From contig CP078014.1 of the NCBI GenBank assembly GCA_020544565.1, positions 1,765,874 to 1,829,873 on the forward strand: DNA of 64,000 nt, written 5' to 3'. Positions 47,839-57,122 of this stretch are shown here, in pieces (within the stretch, counting starts at the first letter, position 1; each line of letters opens with the position of its first letter). Made by a program: the position numbers and the translations under genes. The DNA is from Bradyrhizobiaceae bacterium (GTDB lineage: Bacteria > Pseudomonadota > Alphaproteobacteria > Rhizobiales > Xanthobacteraceae). The notes beneath the pieces were generated by a model. It saw only the letters and a program-made list of their open reading frames with translations. It did no database searches and had not been told where the DNA came from.

Positions 47839-49206
47839 ATGAGTGAAGTCAAACAACGGGTCGCCGCGATTTCGATCCTCGCCAGCGGGAGCATGGCGGC
47901 GGTCAAGTTCGCCGTCGGCATCGCCATCGGCAGCATCGCGCTGATCTCGGAGGCGCTGCACTCCTCGGTCGATCTGCTCGCCACCATCGTGACCTGGATG
48001 GTGGTGCGCGTCTCCGACAAGCCCGCCGACGCCGAACATCACTACGGCCACGGCAAGCTCGAGAGCCTGTCGGCACTGGGCGTCATCGCCCTGCTCTATA
48101 TTCTGGCCGGCGGCATCGTCGTCGAGGCTTACAGCCGCCTGCGCGAGGGCGTCGCGCCGCCGACCCTGACGGCGCTGCCGTTCGTGGTGCTGGTGGTGGA
48201 CATCGCCGTGAACCTGTGGCGCGCGCGGGCGCTGCACCGCACGGCGATGGCGACCAAGAGCCAGGCGCTGGAGGCAGATGCGCTGCATTTCGCCTCGGAC
48301 GTGCTCGGCTCCGTCGCCGTCATCATCGGCCTCAGCCTGTCGGCGCTCGGCTATGCATGGGGCGATTCCGCGGCAGCCATCGCCATCGCGGTGTTGATTT
48401 CGCTATTGGGATTGCGGCTCGGGCGATCCACCATCGAGACCCTGCTGGACCGCGCCCCGGAAGGTGCCTCCGAGAAGGCGGAAAAGGCGATCCGCGCCAT
48501 TCCCGGCGTGGTCGGGGTCGAGCGGCTGCGGGTGCGGATGGTGGGCGCGACCCATTTCGTCGATGCCACGGTGCTGGTGCCCCGCACCTTCCCCATCGAC
48601 CGCATCGACGCCATCAAGCGCACGGCGCAGGCCGCGGTGACCGCCGTGCTCCACGACGCCGACCTCACCTTCACGGCGGTGCCGGTGGCGCGCAGCAACG
48701 AGAGCGTGCGCGACCGCGTCATGGTGATCGCGCGCAACAGCGGTCTCGCCATCCACCACGTCACGGTGCACGATCTCGGCGAAAAGCTCACCGTCAGCAT
48801 CGATCTCGAAGTCGATGGCGACATGCCGCTCGACCGGGCCCACGACATCGCCCACCGGCTCGAAGGCGACATCCGCGACGAGTTCGGCGCCGACGTCGAG
48901 GTCGATACCCATATCGAACCGCTGGAACCGGAGCTTCCGTTCGGCACCGACGCTCCGGACGCGCGCGTTACGGAAATCCAGCAGGCGCTAGCGCGCTTTG
49001 CCGGGGCGGGTGGTGCCATCCACGACGTCCACAACGTCCGCGTCCGCGAGACCGAGGCCGGCGAGGTCGTGAACTTCCATTGCCGCGCCGCGCCTTCCAT
49101 GAGCGTGATCGCCGTCCACCAGAAGGTGGACGAGATCGAGCGCGCGCTGCGCCGCGCCTTTCCCTCGGTGAAGCGCGTCATCAGCCACGCCGAACCCGTG
49201 CGCTGA
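47839..49206 (+). CDS. Cation diffusion facilitator metal exporter with long C-terminal region
   Basis: A 455-residue CDF protein. Six helices occupy about residues 8-200; the metal site is H41/D45 (EALHSSVD) and H150/D154 (ADALHFASD), the HD-HD set seen in zinc-transporting members. HHYGHGKLE follows helix 2. CDF proteins usually end near 300 residues; here the cytoplasmic part is ~250 residues and seems to hold a second ferredoxin-like (ZT-dimer-type) domain: HHVTVHDLGEKLTVSIDLEV and VHNVRVRETEAGEVVNFHC. Metal likely Zn2+ or a related divalent ion. Divergent from the receptor-like channel gene, with 223 bases between starts. Confidence 0.92.
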   Translation: MSEVKQRVAAISILASGSMAAVKFAVGIAIGSIALISEALHSSVDLLATIVTWMVVRVSDKPADAEHHYGHGKLESLSALGVIALLYILAGGIVVEAYSRLREGVAPPTLTALPFVVLVVDIAVNLWRARALHRTAMATKSQALEADALHFASDVLGSVAVIIGLSLSALGYAWGDSAAAIAIAVLISLLGLRLGRSTIETLLDRAPEGASEKAEKAIRAIPGVVGVERLRVRMVGATHFVDATVLVPRTFPIDRIDAIKRTAQAAVTAVLHDADLTFTAVPVARSNESVRDRVMVIARNSGLAIHHVTVHDLGEKLTVSIDLEVDGDMPLDRAHDIAHRLEGDIRDEFGADVEVDTHIEPLEPELPFGTDAPDARVTEIQQALARFAGAGGAIHDVHNVRVRETEAGEVVNFHCRAAPSMSVIAVHQKVDEIERALRRAFPSVKRVISHAEPVR

Positions 49207-49291
49207 TCCTCCGTCCCGCGCGTTCCCGTTTCGGACTCGGTTTCGCCCGCAATGCGCGCGCGATTCTCCCCGGGACAAGATTTATTTCGCA

Positions 49292-49306
49292 TTAACGATT
49301 CGTTGA
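49292..49306. promoter_or_regulatory. Near-consensus CtrA box upstream of the PleC-like kinase
   Basis: TTAACGATTCGTTGA matches TTAA-N7-TTAA at seven of eight positions. It lies 104 bases upstream of the first kinase start. The remaining 203-base gap shows no other motif. Confidence 0.4.
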
Positions 49307-49409
49307 CTCTCGACAGCATCCGAAAACTGGATTCAAATCATGTTGATTCGGAAGGTCGGGGACGCCTTTCGAACGGGGTGCAGAATAAATTCCACAAAGG
49401 GGCGTAGGA

Positions 49410-51872
49410 ATGGCGCGTTCGCACGCAGCGACCACGTGTGTCCAATCCGATTCGATCAAGGGCATGGCGGAGTCGATCGCCAAGCCCGCCTACCAACGCC
49501 TGCTCATTGCGGAATCCGCGCTGCGGCGCGCCGTGCCCATCCTCATCATCGCCTTTCTCGTCACCATCTGCACCGGGGCGCTGGTGCAGGTGCTCGACCA
49601 ATCCCGGCAGAAGCGCGCCGCAGTCGAGCGCGACCTCGCCGCACTGGCGGATGTGGTGGCGGAACGCATCGATCGCGCCGCTCCCGCAAAGCTTGAACGC
49701 GCCGCGTCCGCCGAGCGGCTGCAGGCGCTGCTGCCCGGCCTGATGCCGGCATGGGGCTCCGCCGCCGGCCGCCATGTCATTCTCACCTCGTCCGACCAGC
49801 GCATCCTCGCGCAGGCGCCCGCCAAGGTGCGGCCCGAGACCACCGGACCGATCAACGAGGTGCTGACCGCCGCGCAGCAGCTCGGCCTCGACGGACTGAG
49901 CGGAATTGCCGAAGTCGAATTGCTGGACGGCTCCCGCGCGCTGGCCACCCAGCGCCCCCTCGCCTCGCTGCCCGGCCAGATCGTGGTGATGCAGGAACAT
50001 GCCGAAGCGCTGTGGCGCTCGGATGCGGCGTTGCAGATCACGCTGTCCGCCACCACCGGCTTCGTGGTGCTGATCCTCGGCTTCGCCTTTCACTGGCAAT
50101 CGACCCGCGCCCGCGAAGGCGACATCATCAACGACGCCGTCCGCGCCCGGATCGACACCGCCCTCAACCGCGGCCGCTGCGGCTTGTGGGACTGGGACCT
50201 GTCGCGCGGCCGCATCTTCTGGTCGCAGTCGATGTTCGAACTGCTCGGGCTGGAGAGCCGCAGCGACCTGCTCACCTTCGGCGAAGTCAACGCGTTGGTA
50301 AATCTCGAGGACATCGACCTGTTCAAGATCGCCGACCAGCTCGTATCCGGCCGGCTCGATCACATCGATCAGACCTTCCGCATGCGCCACGCCGACGGCC
50401 ACTGGATCTGGCTGCGGGTGCGCTGCGAACTGAGTCAGGGCCCGAACGATACCGGCAGCCACCTGATCGGCATCGCCGTGGACATCACCGAGCAGAAGAG
50501 CCTCGCGGAAAAGACCATCGAGGCCGACCTGCGGCTGCGCGACGCTATCGAAACCATTCCCGAGGCGTTCGTGCTGTGGGACGCCGACAACCGGCTGGTG
50601 CTGTGCAACTCGCACTTCAAGCGCCTGCACAAACTGCCCGACTCCGCGGTGAAGCAAGGCACCTCCTACGAGACCGTGATCGCGGTCGGCAGCATGCCGG
50701 AAATCCGCACCCGGCTGCCGAACGCGCAGGCCCCCGGCGCCCGCACTTTCGAGGCGCAACTGAAAGACGGAAGCTGGCTGCACATCAGCGAGCGCCGCAC
50801 CAAGGACGGCGGCTACGTCTCGGTCGGCACCGACATCACCCAGATCAAGCTGCATGAGCAGAAGCTGGTCGAGAACGACCTTCGCCTCACCGCCAACGTC
50901 ATCGACCTTCAGCGCTCGCAGGCCGAGCTCGAGCGCCAGGCGCAACTGCTCGCCGAACTGGCGCAGAAATGCGCCGACGAGAAAACCCGCGCCGAGGAAG
51001 CCAATCAGACCAAATCCAAGTTCCTGGCCAATATGAGCCACGAACTGCGCACGCCGCTGAACGCCATCATCGGCTTCTCGGAAGTGATGGGCAGCGGCAT
51101 GTTCGGCGCGCTCGGCTCGGAGAAGTATCAGGAATACTGCAACGACATCATGACCAGCGGCAACTATCTGCTGGACGTCATCAACGACATCCTCGACATG
51201 TCGAAAATCGAGGCCGGACGGATGAAGCTCGATTGCGAGCCGCTCGATCTCGCCCAGACGCTGACCGAATCCCTGCGCGTGGTCTCGGGCCGCGCTGACG
51301 CCAAGAACCTCACCGTGACGGCGGATATCGAGGGCGTGATCCCGATCGTCGCCGACCGCCGCGCCATGAAGCAGATTCTCGTCAACCTGCTGTCGAACGC
51401 CGTAAAGTTCACGCCGGATGGCGGCCGGGTCACCGTGCGCGGCCGCGTCCACAACGGCCGGGTGATGCTGGCGATCGCCGACACCGGCATCGGCATCGCG
51501 CCGCAGGCGCTGGTCAAGCTCGGCCGCCCGTTCGAGCAGGTGGAGAGCCAGTTGACCAAGAGCTATCACGGCTCGGGGCTGGGGCTCGCCATCGCCAAGT
51601 CACTCGCAAATCTCCACGGCGGATCGATGAAGCTGCGCTCGCAGCTCGGCGAAGGCACCATCGTTTTCGTCAGGCTGCCCTGCGCGCAAGGCGTGGGCGA
51701 CGGCTTCAGGCTGGAAGCGCCCGCCGATGATGCGCATCGAGCAGCGCCAGGAAAACCTCGCGCACTTCGCTCTGGGTCTCGCGCACGCGCGCCTCAAGCG
51801 CCGAAAAATCCGGTGCGTCGCCCGCCCGCGTCAATATACGCAGCAGATCCTCCCCCGCTGTTTCCGGCTTGA
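49410..51872 (+). CDS. PleC-like PAS sensor histidine kinase
   Basis: An 820-residue membrane kinase: two helices (about 38-60 and 212-230) bracket a ~150-residue periplasmic sensor, then two PAS-type domains (about 250-365 and 375-480), a coiled coil (about 480-535), HisKA with H544 in FLANMSHELRTPLNAIIGFS, and HATPase with NLLSNAVKFTPDGG, DTGIGIAP and GSGLGLAIAKSL. The kinase fold ends near residue 760; about 55 extra residues, Arg/Pro/Ala-rich, are encoded over the convergent glnE 3' end. H box and layout match PleC/PdhS-type cell-cycle kinases. Starts at 49410 (AGGGG seven bases upstream) or 49464 are possible. Confidence 0.88.
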   Translation: MARSHAATTCVQSDSIKGMAESIAKPAYQRLLIAESALRRAVPILIIAFLVTICTGALVQVLDQSRQKRAAVERDLAALADVVAERIDRAAPAKLERAASAERLQALLPGLMPAWGSAAGRHVILTSSDQRILAQAPAKVRPETTGPINEVLTAAQQLGLDGLSGIAEVELLDGSRALATQRPLASLPGQIVVMQEHAEALWRSDAALQITLSATTGFVVLILGFAFHWQSTRAREGDIINDAVRARIDTALNRGRCGLWDWDLSRGRIFWSQSMFELLGLESRSDLLTFGEVNALVNLEDIDLFKIADQLVSGRLDHIDQTFRMRHADGHWIWLRVRCELSQGPNDTGSHLIGIAVDITEQKSLAEKTIEADLRLRDAIETIPEAFVLWDADNRLVLCNSHFKRLHKLPDSAVKQGTSYETVIAVGSMPEIRTRLPNAQAPGARTFEAQLKDGSWLHISERRTKDGGYVSVGTDITQIKLHEQKLVENDLRLTANVIDLQRSQAELERQAQLLAELAQKCADEKTRAEEANQTKSKFLANMSHELRTPLNAIIGFSEVMGSGMFGALGSEKYQEYCNDIMTSGNYLLDVINDILDMSKIEAGRMKLDCEPLDLAQTLTESLRVVSGRADAKNLTVTADIEGVIPIVADRRAMKQILVNLLSNAVKFTPDGGRVTVRGRVHNGRVMLAIADTGIGIAPQALVKLGRPFEQVESQLTKSYHGSGLGLAIAKSLANLHGGSMKLRSQLGEGTIVFVRLPCAQGVGDGFRLEAPADDAHRAAPGKPRALRSGSRARAPQAPKNPVRRPPASIYAADPPPLFPA

Positions 51873-54690
51873 ACTTGCCGGTCACGCACAGCCGCAGGAT
51901 CTGCGTCAGATCGTGATAGAGGCGCGATGCCGCCCGCAGCGTATCGGCGTCGGACTGCGGCAGCACCCCGAGCCGCGCGGCGTTGTCCAGCACCTGCACC
52001 GTGCTGACGTTGAGAATGTCCGGCTTGTCGGCGGCGTGGATCAGTTGCAGATACTGCGCGACGAACTCGATATCGATCATGCCGCCAGCGGCGTTCTTGA
52101 GATCCCAGATATCGTCCTCACCGCGCTCCTCGGCGATGGCGCGACGCATTTCCAGCACGTCGTTGGCGATGATGCCGGTCTCTCGCTTCCGCGTCAGCAC
52201 CTCGCGGATCACCGCCTCGATCCGGGCGCGGAAGGCGGGTGACGCCGAGATGACGCGGGCGCGGGTCAGCGCCATATGCTCCCACGTCCACGCCTCGTGC
52301 TCCTGATATTCGGCGAACGAGTCGATGCGCGACGCCAGCGGCCCGGCATTGCCCGAGGGCCGCAGCCGCATGTCGACCTCGTAGAGCACGCCGTAATTGG
52401 TGCGGGTGGTGAAGGCCGAGATCAGGCGCTGGGTCAGCCGCGCGAAATACTGCGCGCCGTGCAGCGGCCGCGGGCCGTCGGAGTCCGGCGCGTCGTGGTC
52501 GAAATCGTAGATCAGCAGCAGATCGAGATCGGACGATGCCGTCATCTCGCGGCTGCCGAGCTTGCCCATCGCTACCACGGCCGTTTCCTGCGCCTTGACG
52601 CGGCCGTGCTGGGCGGCGAACTGCCCCATCACCAGACCATGCACCGTGTTGGCGATACCCTCGGCGACATCGGCGAAGGCGACGCCGGCCTGCTGCGCTG
52701 ACACCGTGCCGGACAGGATGCGGGTGCCGATCAGGAACAGGCTCTCCTGCCCGAACAGGCGCAGCCGGTCGAGAAACTCCTCGTAGGAATTGGCGTCCGA
52801 CAGTGTCACGGCGAGGCGCGCCGACAGTTCGGCCTGATCGGGCATGGCGCCGAAGAAGCGCGGATCGATCAGCCCATCCATCAACTGCGGCTGGCGCGCC
52901 AGCATGTCGCTGAGGCGTGGCGCGGCGCCCAGCACCAGCGCCACCAGCGCCACCAGATCCTTGTTCTGGCTGAGCAGCGAGATCAGCCGCCCGCCGCGCT
53001 GCAACGCCTGCAGGAAACGGTCGAACGCAGTCACCGCGTTGTCCGGCTCCTCGGCGCGGGACAGCCCGCGCATCAGGTCGGGAACGAATTCCTGAAAGGC
53101 GCGGCGCGTGGCCTCGACCTTGAACACGCGGTAGTCGCCGCTCAGCCAGCGCTGCACCGTCTCCGCCACCATCCGCGGCTTCCGGAAGCCCTCGGTGCGC
53201 AGATGCTCCAGCAGCCGGTTGTCCTCGGGGCCGGCGCCGTAGTCGATATCGGACAGCTTGCCGGTCCCGGCGGGCTCGCCCTCGAACAGCCGGCCGTAAT
53301 GGTTCTGCACCCGGTCAAGATGGACCAGCAGATCCCGCGCGAAGGCGGCGCGGTCGTCATAGCCGAAGAACCGTGCGAAACGCTCCACCGCCTCCACCTC
53401 GCCGGGCAGCGCGTGGGTCTGCTCGTCGGCGATCATCTGCAACCGGTGCTCCACCCGCCGCAGGAATTCGTAGGCTTCGGTCAGTTCGTCGCGCGCCTGC
53501 GGCGTGATCCAGTTGCTGGCCGCCAGCACATCCAGCGCCTCCAGCGTCGGGCGCACACGCAATTCCGGGTGCCGTCCGCCCGCGATCAACTGCTGGGTCT
53601 GGGCGAAGAACTCGATCTCGCGAATGCCGCCGCGGCCGACCTTGACGTTGTGACCTTCGACGGCGATGTCGTTCTGGCCGCGAAACGTCTGCATCTGCCG
53701 CTTCATGTCGTGCACGTCGGCGAGCGCGGCGAAATCGAGATGCTTGCGCCAGACGAAGGGCGCGATATCGACCAGCAACGCGTTGCCGGCGTCGATGTCG
53801 CCGGCGCAGGGCCGCGCCTTGATCATCGCGGCGCGCTCCCAGGTGCGGCCCTCGCGCTCGTAGTAATTGAGCGCGGCGACGGTCGAGATCGCCACCGGCG
53901 TCGAGGCCGGGTCCGGGCGCAGCCGCAGATCGACGCGGAACACATAGCCGTCGCCGGTGCGCTGTTGCAGCAGCCGCGACAGGCCCTGCGCGACCTTGAC
54001 GAAGAACGGCGACGGCTCGATGTCCTCGGCCAGCGTCGTCGCGTCGCGGTCGTAAAACACGATCAGGTCGATGTCGCTGGAATAGTTCAGTTCGCCCGCG
54101 CCCATCTTGCCCATGGCCAGCACGATCAGGCCGCTGCCGTCCTCGGGTGCGTCAGCGTCGCGCGGCAGCAGGCGTCCGCGCGCGGCCTCCTGCGTGAGCA
54201 GGAAGCGGATCGCGCTTTGCGCGGACGTCGCCGCGATATCGGTCAGCGCCCGCGTCACCCGCATCACCGGCCAGACGCCGCCGATGTCGGCAAGCGCGAT
54301 CAGCAGCGCGGCTTCGGACTTCATCCGCCGCAGCGCCGTCATCACCTCGGCCTCGCCGGGGGCGGCGGCGACGTCCGCCACCGTTTTGGCGATCAGTGCG
54401 GCGAGATGGCCGTCCGGCTCGCACTGGAGCAGCCGGATCAGGCGGCCGCCATCGGCGCGTATCAGGTCGAACAGATAGGGCGAGGCCTCGGCGATGCCTT
54501 CGAGGATTGCCTTCGCCTGAGGAAACACGGCGCAGATTTCGGCCAGCGCCGATGCCTGGGCGGGATCGAGGTCGCCCAGCCAGTCCGCCAGCCGGCGCGC
54601 GGCCTCGGCCGGCGCGAACGGTTTCGGGCCGGTGACGAAGCTCGCCGCCAGGGCTGGCCGGTCGGCGGCGCCCGTCGTGGGAGAAGTCAT
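51706..54690 (-). CDS. glnE: Bifunctional glutamine synthetase adenylyltransferase/deadenylylase
   Basis: A 994-residue GlnE with two nucleotidyltransferase cores: the N-terminal deadenylylase GKMGAGELNYSSDID (residues 194-208) and the C-terminal adenylylase GKLGSREMTASSDLD (709-723), each with the G-S-x-D-x-D metal motif, and helical regulatory domains between and after them. It tunes glutamine synthetase through PII. The start at 54690 overlaps the kinase stop by 4 bases, so it is coupled to the FeuQ-like gene. Its 3' end overlaps the PleC-like gene by 167 bases on the other strand. Confidence 0.97.
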   Translation of the reverse strand: MTSPTTGAADRPALAASFVTGPKPFAPAEAARRLADWLGDLDPAQASALAEICAVFPQAKAILEGIAEASPYLFDLIRADGGRLIRLLQCEPDGHLAALIAKTVADVAAAPGEAEVMTALRRMKSEAALLIALADIGGVWPVMRVTRALTDIAATSAQSAIRFLLTQEAARGRLLPRDADAPEDGSGLIVLAMGKMGAGELNYSSDIDLIVFYDRDATTLAEDIEPSPFFVKVAQGLSRLLQQRTGDGYVFRVDLRLRPDPASTPVAISTVAALNYYEREGRTWERAAMIKARPCAGDIDAGNALLVDIAPFVWRKHLDFAALADVHDMKRQMQTFRGQNDIAVEGHNVKVGRGGIREIEFFAQTQQLIAGGRHPELRVRPTLEALDVLAASNWITPQARDELTEAYEFLRRVEHRLQMIADEQTHALPGEVEAVERFARFFGYDDRAAFARDLLVHLDRVQNHYGRLFEGEPAGTGKLSDIDYGAGPEDNRLLEHLRTEGFRKPRMVAETVQRWLSGDYRVFKVEATRRAFQEFVPDLMRGLSRAEEPDNAVTAFDRFLQALQRGGRLISLLSQNKDLVALVALVLGAAPRLSDMLARQPQLMDGLIDPRFFGAMPDQAELSARLAVTLSDANSYEEFLDRLRLFGQESLFLIGTRILSGTVSAQQAGVAFADVAEGIANTVHGLVMGQFAAQHGRVKAQETAVVAMGKLGSREMTASSDLDLLLIYDFDHDAPDSDGPRPLHGAQYFARLTQRLISAFTTRTNYGVLYEVDMRLRPSGNAGPLASRIDSFAEYQEHEAWTWEHMALTRARVISASPAFRARIEAVIREVLTRKRETGIIANDVLEMRRAIAEERGEDDIWDLKNAAGGMIDIEFVAQYLQLIHAADKPDILNVSTVQVLDNAARLGVLPQSDADTLRAASRLYHDLTQILRLCVTGKFKPETAGEDLLRILTRAGDAPDFSALEARVRETQSEVREVFLALLDAHHRRALPA

Positions 54691-56114
54691 ACGCTCTTTT
54701 GTTCCACGCCCCGGTTCGGGATGACAAGCGTCACGCGCAGCCCCGGTTGGCTGTCGGCGAGTCGCAGGCTGCCACCATGCAACGTCGCCACCGCCGAGGC
54801 CAGACTCAAACCGAGCCCGGAGCCGGGCTGGGTGCGGCTCGCCTCCAGCCGGACGAAGCGCTCCACCGCCCGTTCGCGGTCGGCCTCCGGGATGCCGGGG
54901 CCGTGATCGGTCACGCTAAGGAGGACGTTGTCGTCCTCCTGCCGCGCCTCGATCAGAATATCCGGCGGGCCGGCCTTGCCGCCGTCCCCGGCGGGCGAGG
55001 CGACAACCGGCTGGCCGTATTTGAGGGCGTTCTCGACCAGGTTGGCCAGCGCCTGGCTGATCAGTTCGCGGTTGCCGTGGATCGTCGCCGCGTCCGCCGC
55101 GACCGCAAGGGTCAGGCCCTTGTCGTCGGCCAGCGGCTCATACAGCTCGTGAATGCCGTGGGCGACCTCGGCGGCGTCGAAGTCGCTCATGTTGTCGCGC
55201 GCCTGGCCGGACTCCGCCCGCGCGATCATTAGGAGCGCGTTGAAAGTACGGATCAGGGCGTCGGATTCGTCGATGGTCCGCTCCAGCGCCGCGCGGTAGC
55301 CGGCTCCGTCGTCCGCCTTCGCCAGCGCCTCCTCGGCGCGGTTGCGCAGCCGCGTCAGCGGCGTCTTGAGATCGTGGGCGATGTTGTCGGACACCTCCTT
55401 GAGGCCGACCATCAGCGCCTCGATGCGCTCCAGCATGGCATTGAGGTTTTCGGCGAGCCGGTCGATCTCGTCGCCGCTGCGGCCGACCGGCAATCGCTCG
55501 CTGAGATCGCCCGCCATGATGCGTTGCGTGGTGCCGGTCATGGCGTCGATCCGGCGCAGCACGCGCCGCCCGACGAATACGCCGCCTGCGAGGCCCAGCA
55601 CCACCACGACCACCACCGACCACTGCGCGGCCCGCGCGACGATGCCGAACAGCCGGCGCCGCTCCTCCAGATCGCGCCCGACCAGCAGCCGGAATCCACC
55701 GCTGAGTTCGGTCACTTTCACCAGCGCGAAATGGCTGACGGTGCCGGTTTCGTCGAGCCGGCGATAGAACGTTTCGGCCCAGCCGTAGTGATCCATCACG
55801 CCAGGCGTGAGCGAGCCGACATTGCCGGCGACCCCCTGCCCCTGCGGCGTGGTGACGAGATAGAGGCTGGCGCCGGGGCGCAGCGCGCGGCTTTCCACCG
55901 CCAGCACCAGGCGGCGCAGCCCGCCGCGCTCGAACTGCACGGCGAGATCGCTCACTTCGGAATTGACGGTGTCGGAAATCTGCTCGGTGATCATCCGCCG
56001 CGTGTTCCAGGCGAAATAGCCCAGCAGCGACGCGGCGAACAGCGCGAACAGCAGCAGATAGACCAGCGTCAGCCGGAACGCCGTGGTCCGGATCAGTTTA
56101 CCGAATGCCGTCAC
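54687..56114 (-). CDS. feuQ: FeuQ-like sensor histidine kinase
   Basis: A 475-residue kinase: TM1 about 13-35, a periplasmic domain of ~125 residues, TM2 about 165-183, HAMP (about 184-236), HisKA with H247 in SDNIAHDLKTPLTRLRNR, and HATPase (NLVENALKYGQP, DHGPGIP, GSGLGLSLASAV). Order ccm genes-degP-regulator-kinase-glnE is that of feuP-feuQ in Sinorhizobium/Rhizobium, where the system affects envelope and cyclic glucan functions. The gene begins inside the regulator's last codons (17-base overlap) and overlaps glnE by 4 bases. Symbol by synteny. Confidence 0.87.
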   Translation of the reverse strand: MTAFGKLIRTTAFRLTLVYLLLFALFAASLLGYFAWNTRRMITEQISDTVNSEVSDLAVQFERGGLRRLVLAVESRALRPGASLYLVTTPQGQGVAGNVGSLTPGVMDHYGWAETFYRRLDETGTVSHFALVKVTELSGGFRLLVGRDLEERRRLFGIVARAAQWSVVVVVVLGLAGGVFVGRRVLRRIDAMTGTTQRIMAGDLSERLPVGRSGDEIDRLAENLNAMLERIEALMVGLKEVSDNIAHDLKTPLTRLRNRAEEALAKADDGAGYRAALERTIDESDALIRTFNALLMIARAESGQARDNMSDFDAAEVAHGIHELYEPLADDKGLTLAVAADAATIHGNRELISQALANLVENALKYGQPVVASPAGDGGKAGPPDILIEARQEDDNVLLSVTDHGPGIPEADRERAVERFVRLEASRTQPGSGLGLSLASAVATLHGGSLRLADSQPGLRVTLVIPNRGVEQKSV

Positions 56115-56778
56115 GGATCATGTATCCGGCGCCGCGGATGGTGTGCAAAAGCGGATGCTCGTGCCCCTTGTCGATCTTGGAGCGCAGCCGCGAGATATGC
56201 ACGTCGATCACATTGGTCTGCGGATCGAAGTGATAGTCCCACACGTTCTCCAGCAGCATGGTGCGGGTCACCACCTGCCCGGCGTGCTTCATCAGATATT
56301 CCAGCAGGCGGAATTCGCGCGGCTGCAGCGTGATCTCGACACCGCCGCGGGTCACGCCATGGGACAGGCGATCCAGTTCGAGGTTACCGACGCGATAGAC
56401 GGTATCCTCGGACAGGCCGCCCAGGCGGCGCGACAGCACCTCGACGCGCGCCAGCAGTTCGGCGAACGAATACGGCTTGGGCAGATAGTCGTCGCCGCCG
56501 GCGCGCAGGCCCTTGATGCGGTCGTCGACCTGGCCGAGCGCGGAGAGAATGAGCGCGGGCGTATGGTTGCCCTTGCCGCGCAGGGTGCCGATGATCGACA
56601 GGCCGTCGCGCTTGGGCAGCATGCGGTCGATCACCAGCACGTCGTAGTCGCCGGATTCGGCCATGGCGAGACCGTCCTCGCCATCGGCCGCGTGGTCGGC
56701 GATATGCCCGACCTCGCGAAACGCTTTCACGAGATAGTCGGCCGACTCCCGGTCATCCTCAATGATCAGCAAGCGCAT
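56098..56778 (-). CDS. feuP: FeuP-like OmpR-family response regulator
   Basis: A 226-residue regulator: receiver with acidic pair E7/D8-D9, phosphorylation site D51 (LVIDRMLP) and K101 (DYLPKPYSFAEL), then a winged-helix DNA-binding domain (ITLQPREFRLLEYLMKHAGQ, TNVIDVHISRLRSKID). The start at 56778 (MRLLIIEDDRE) fits OmpR proteins; an ATG at 56814 would add 12 residues and neither has a clear ribosome site. Cotranscribed with the kinase and glnE. Symbol by synteny. Confidence 0.88.
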   Translation of the reverse strand: MRLLIIEDDRESADYLVKAFREVGHIADHAADGEDGLAMAESGDYDVLVIDRMLPKRDGLSIIGTLRGKGNHTPALILSALGQVDDRIKGLRAGGDDYLPKPYSFAELLARVEVLSRRLGGLSEDTVYRVGNLELDRLSHGVTRGGVEITLQPREFRLLEYLMKHAGQVVTRTMLLENVWDYHFDPQTNVIDVHISRLRSKIDKGHEHPLLHTIRGAGYMIRDGIR

Positions 56779-57122
56779 TTTCGTTTCGATTTCAGACGGA
56801 GTGGGGTTCACCATGGCGTGATGCTTGTCCTCATGCAAGAGAGCCACGCCGACAGGGGCCGGCAAAAGAGCAGACGGGCGGCGAAGCTGGGGAAACCTCG
56901 CCGCCCGTGCGGCACGACCGACTGGAGTGCGATCGCGCATCCTGACGACGGAAGGGGGCGAATTCCATCGGCAGGGAGAGAAAGGGACGGGCTTGGGGGC
57001 CCGCCCCCGGGATGAAGCCGCCGGCGGGGGCGATGATGCCGGCGACAACGTCCCATCCTGGGCCACGCCCGTGGGCGTGGCGACAACCTTCGAGCGGGCC
57101 CCTTGCGGGATCAGCCCTTGGA
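56779..57122. other. GC-rich intergenic region between degP and feuP
   Basis: No gene seen in 344 bases. Two strong palindromes are present: GGGGGCCCGCCCCC near 56995 and CCACGCCCGTGGGCGTGG near 57061. The second lies about 45 bases beyond the degP stop and could end or stabilise the degP transcript, although no T-run follows. The feuP promoter must also lie here. Confidence 0.4.
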
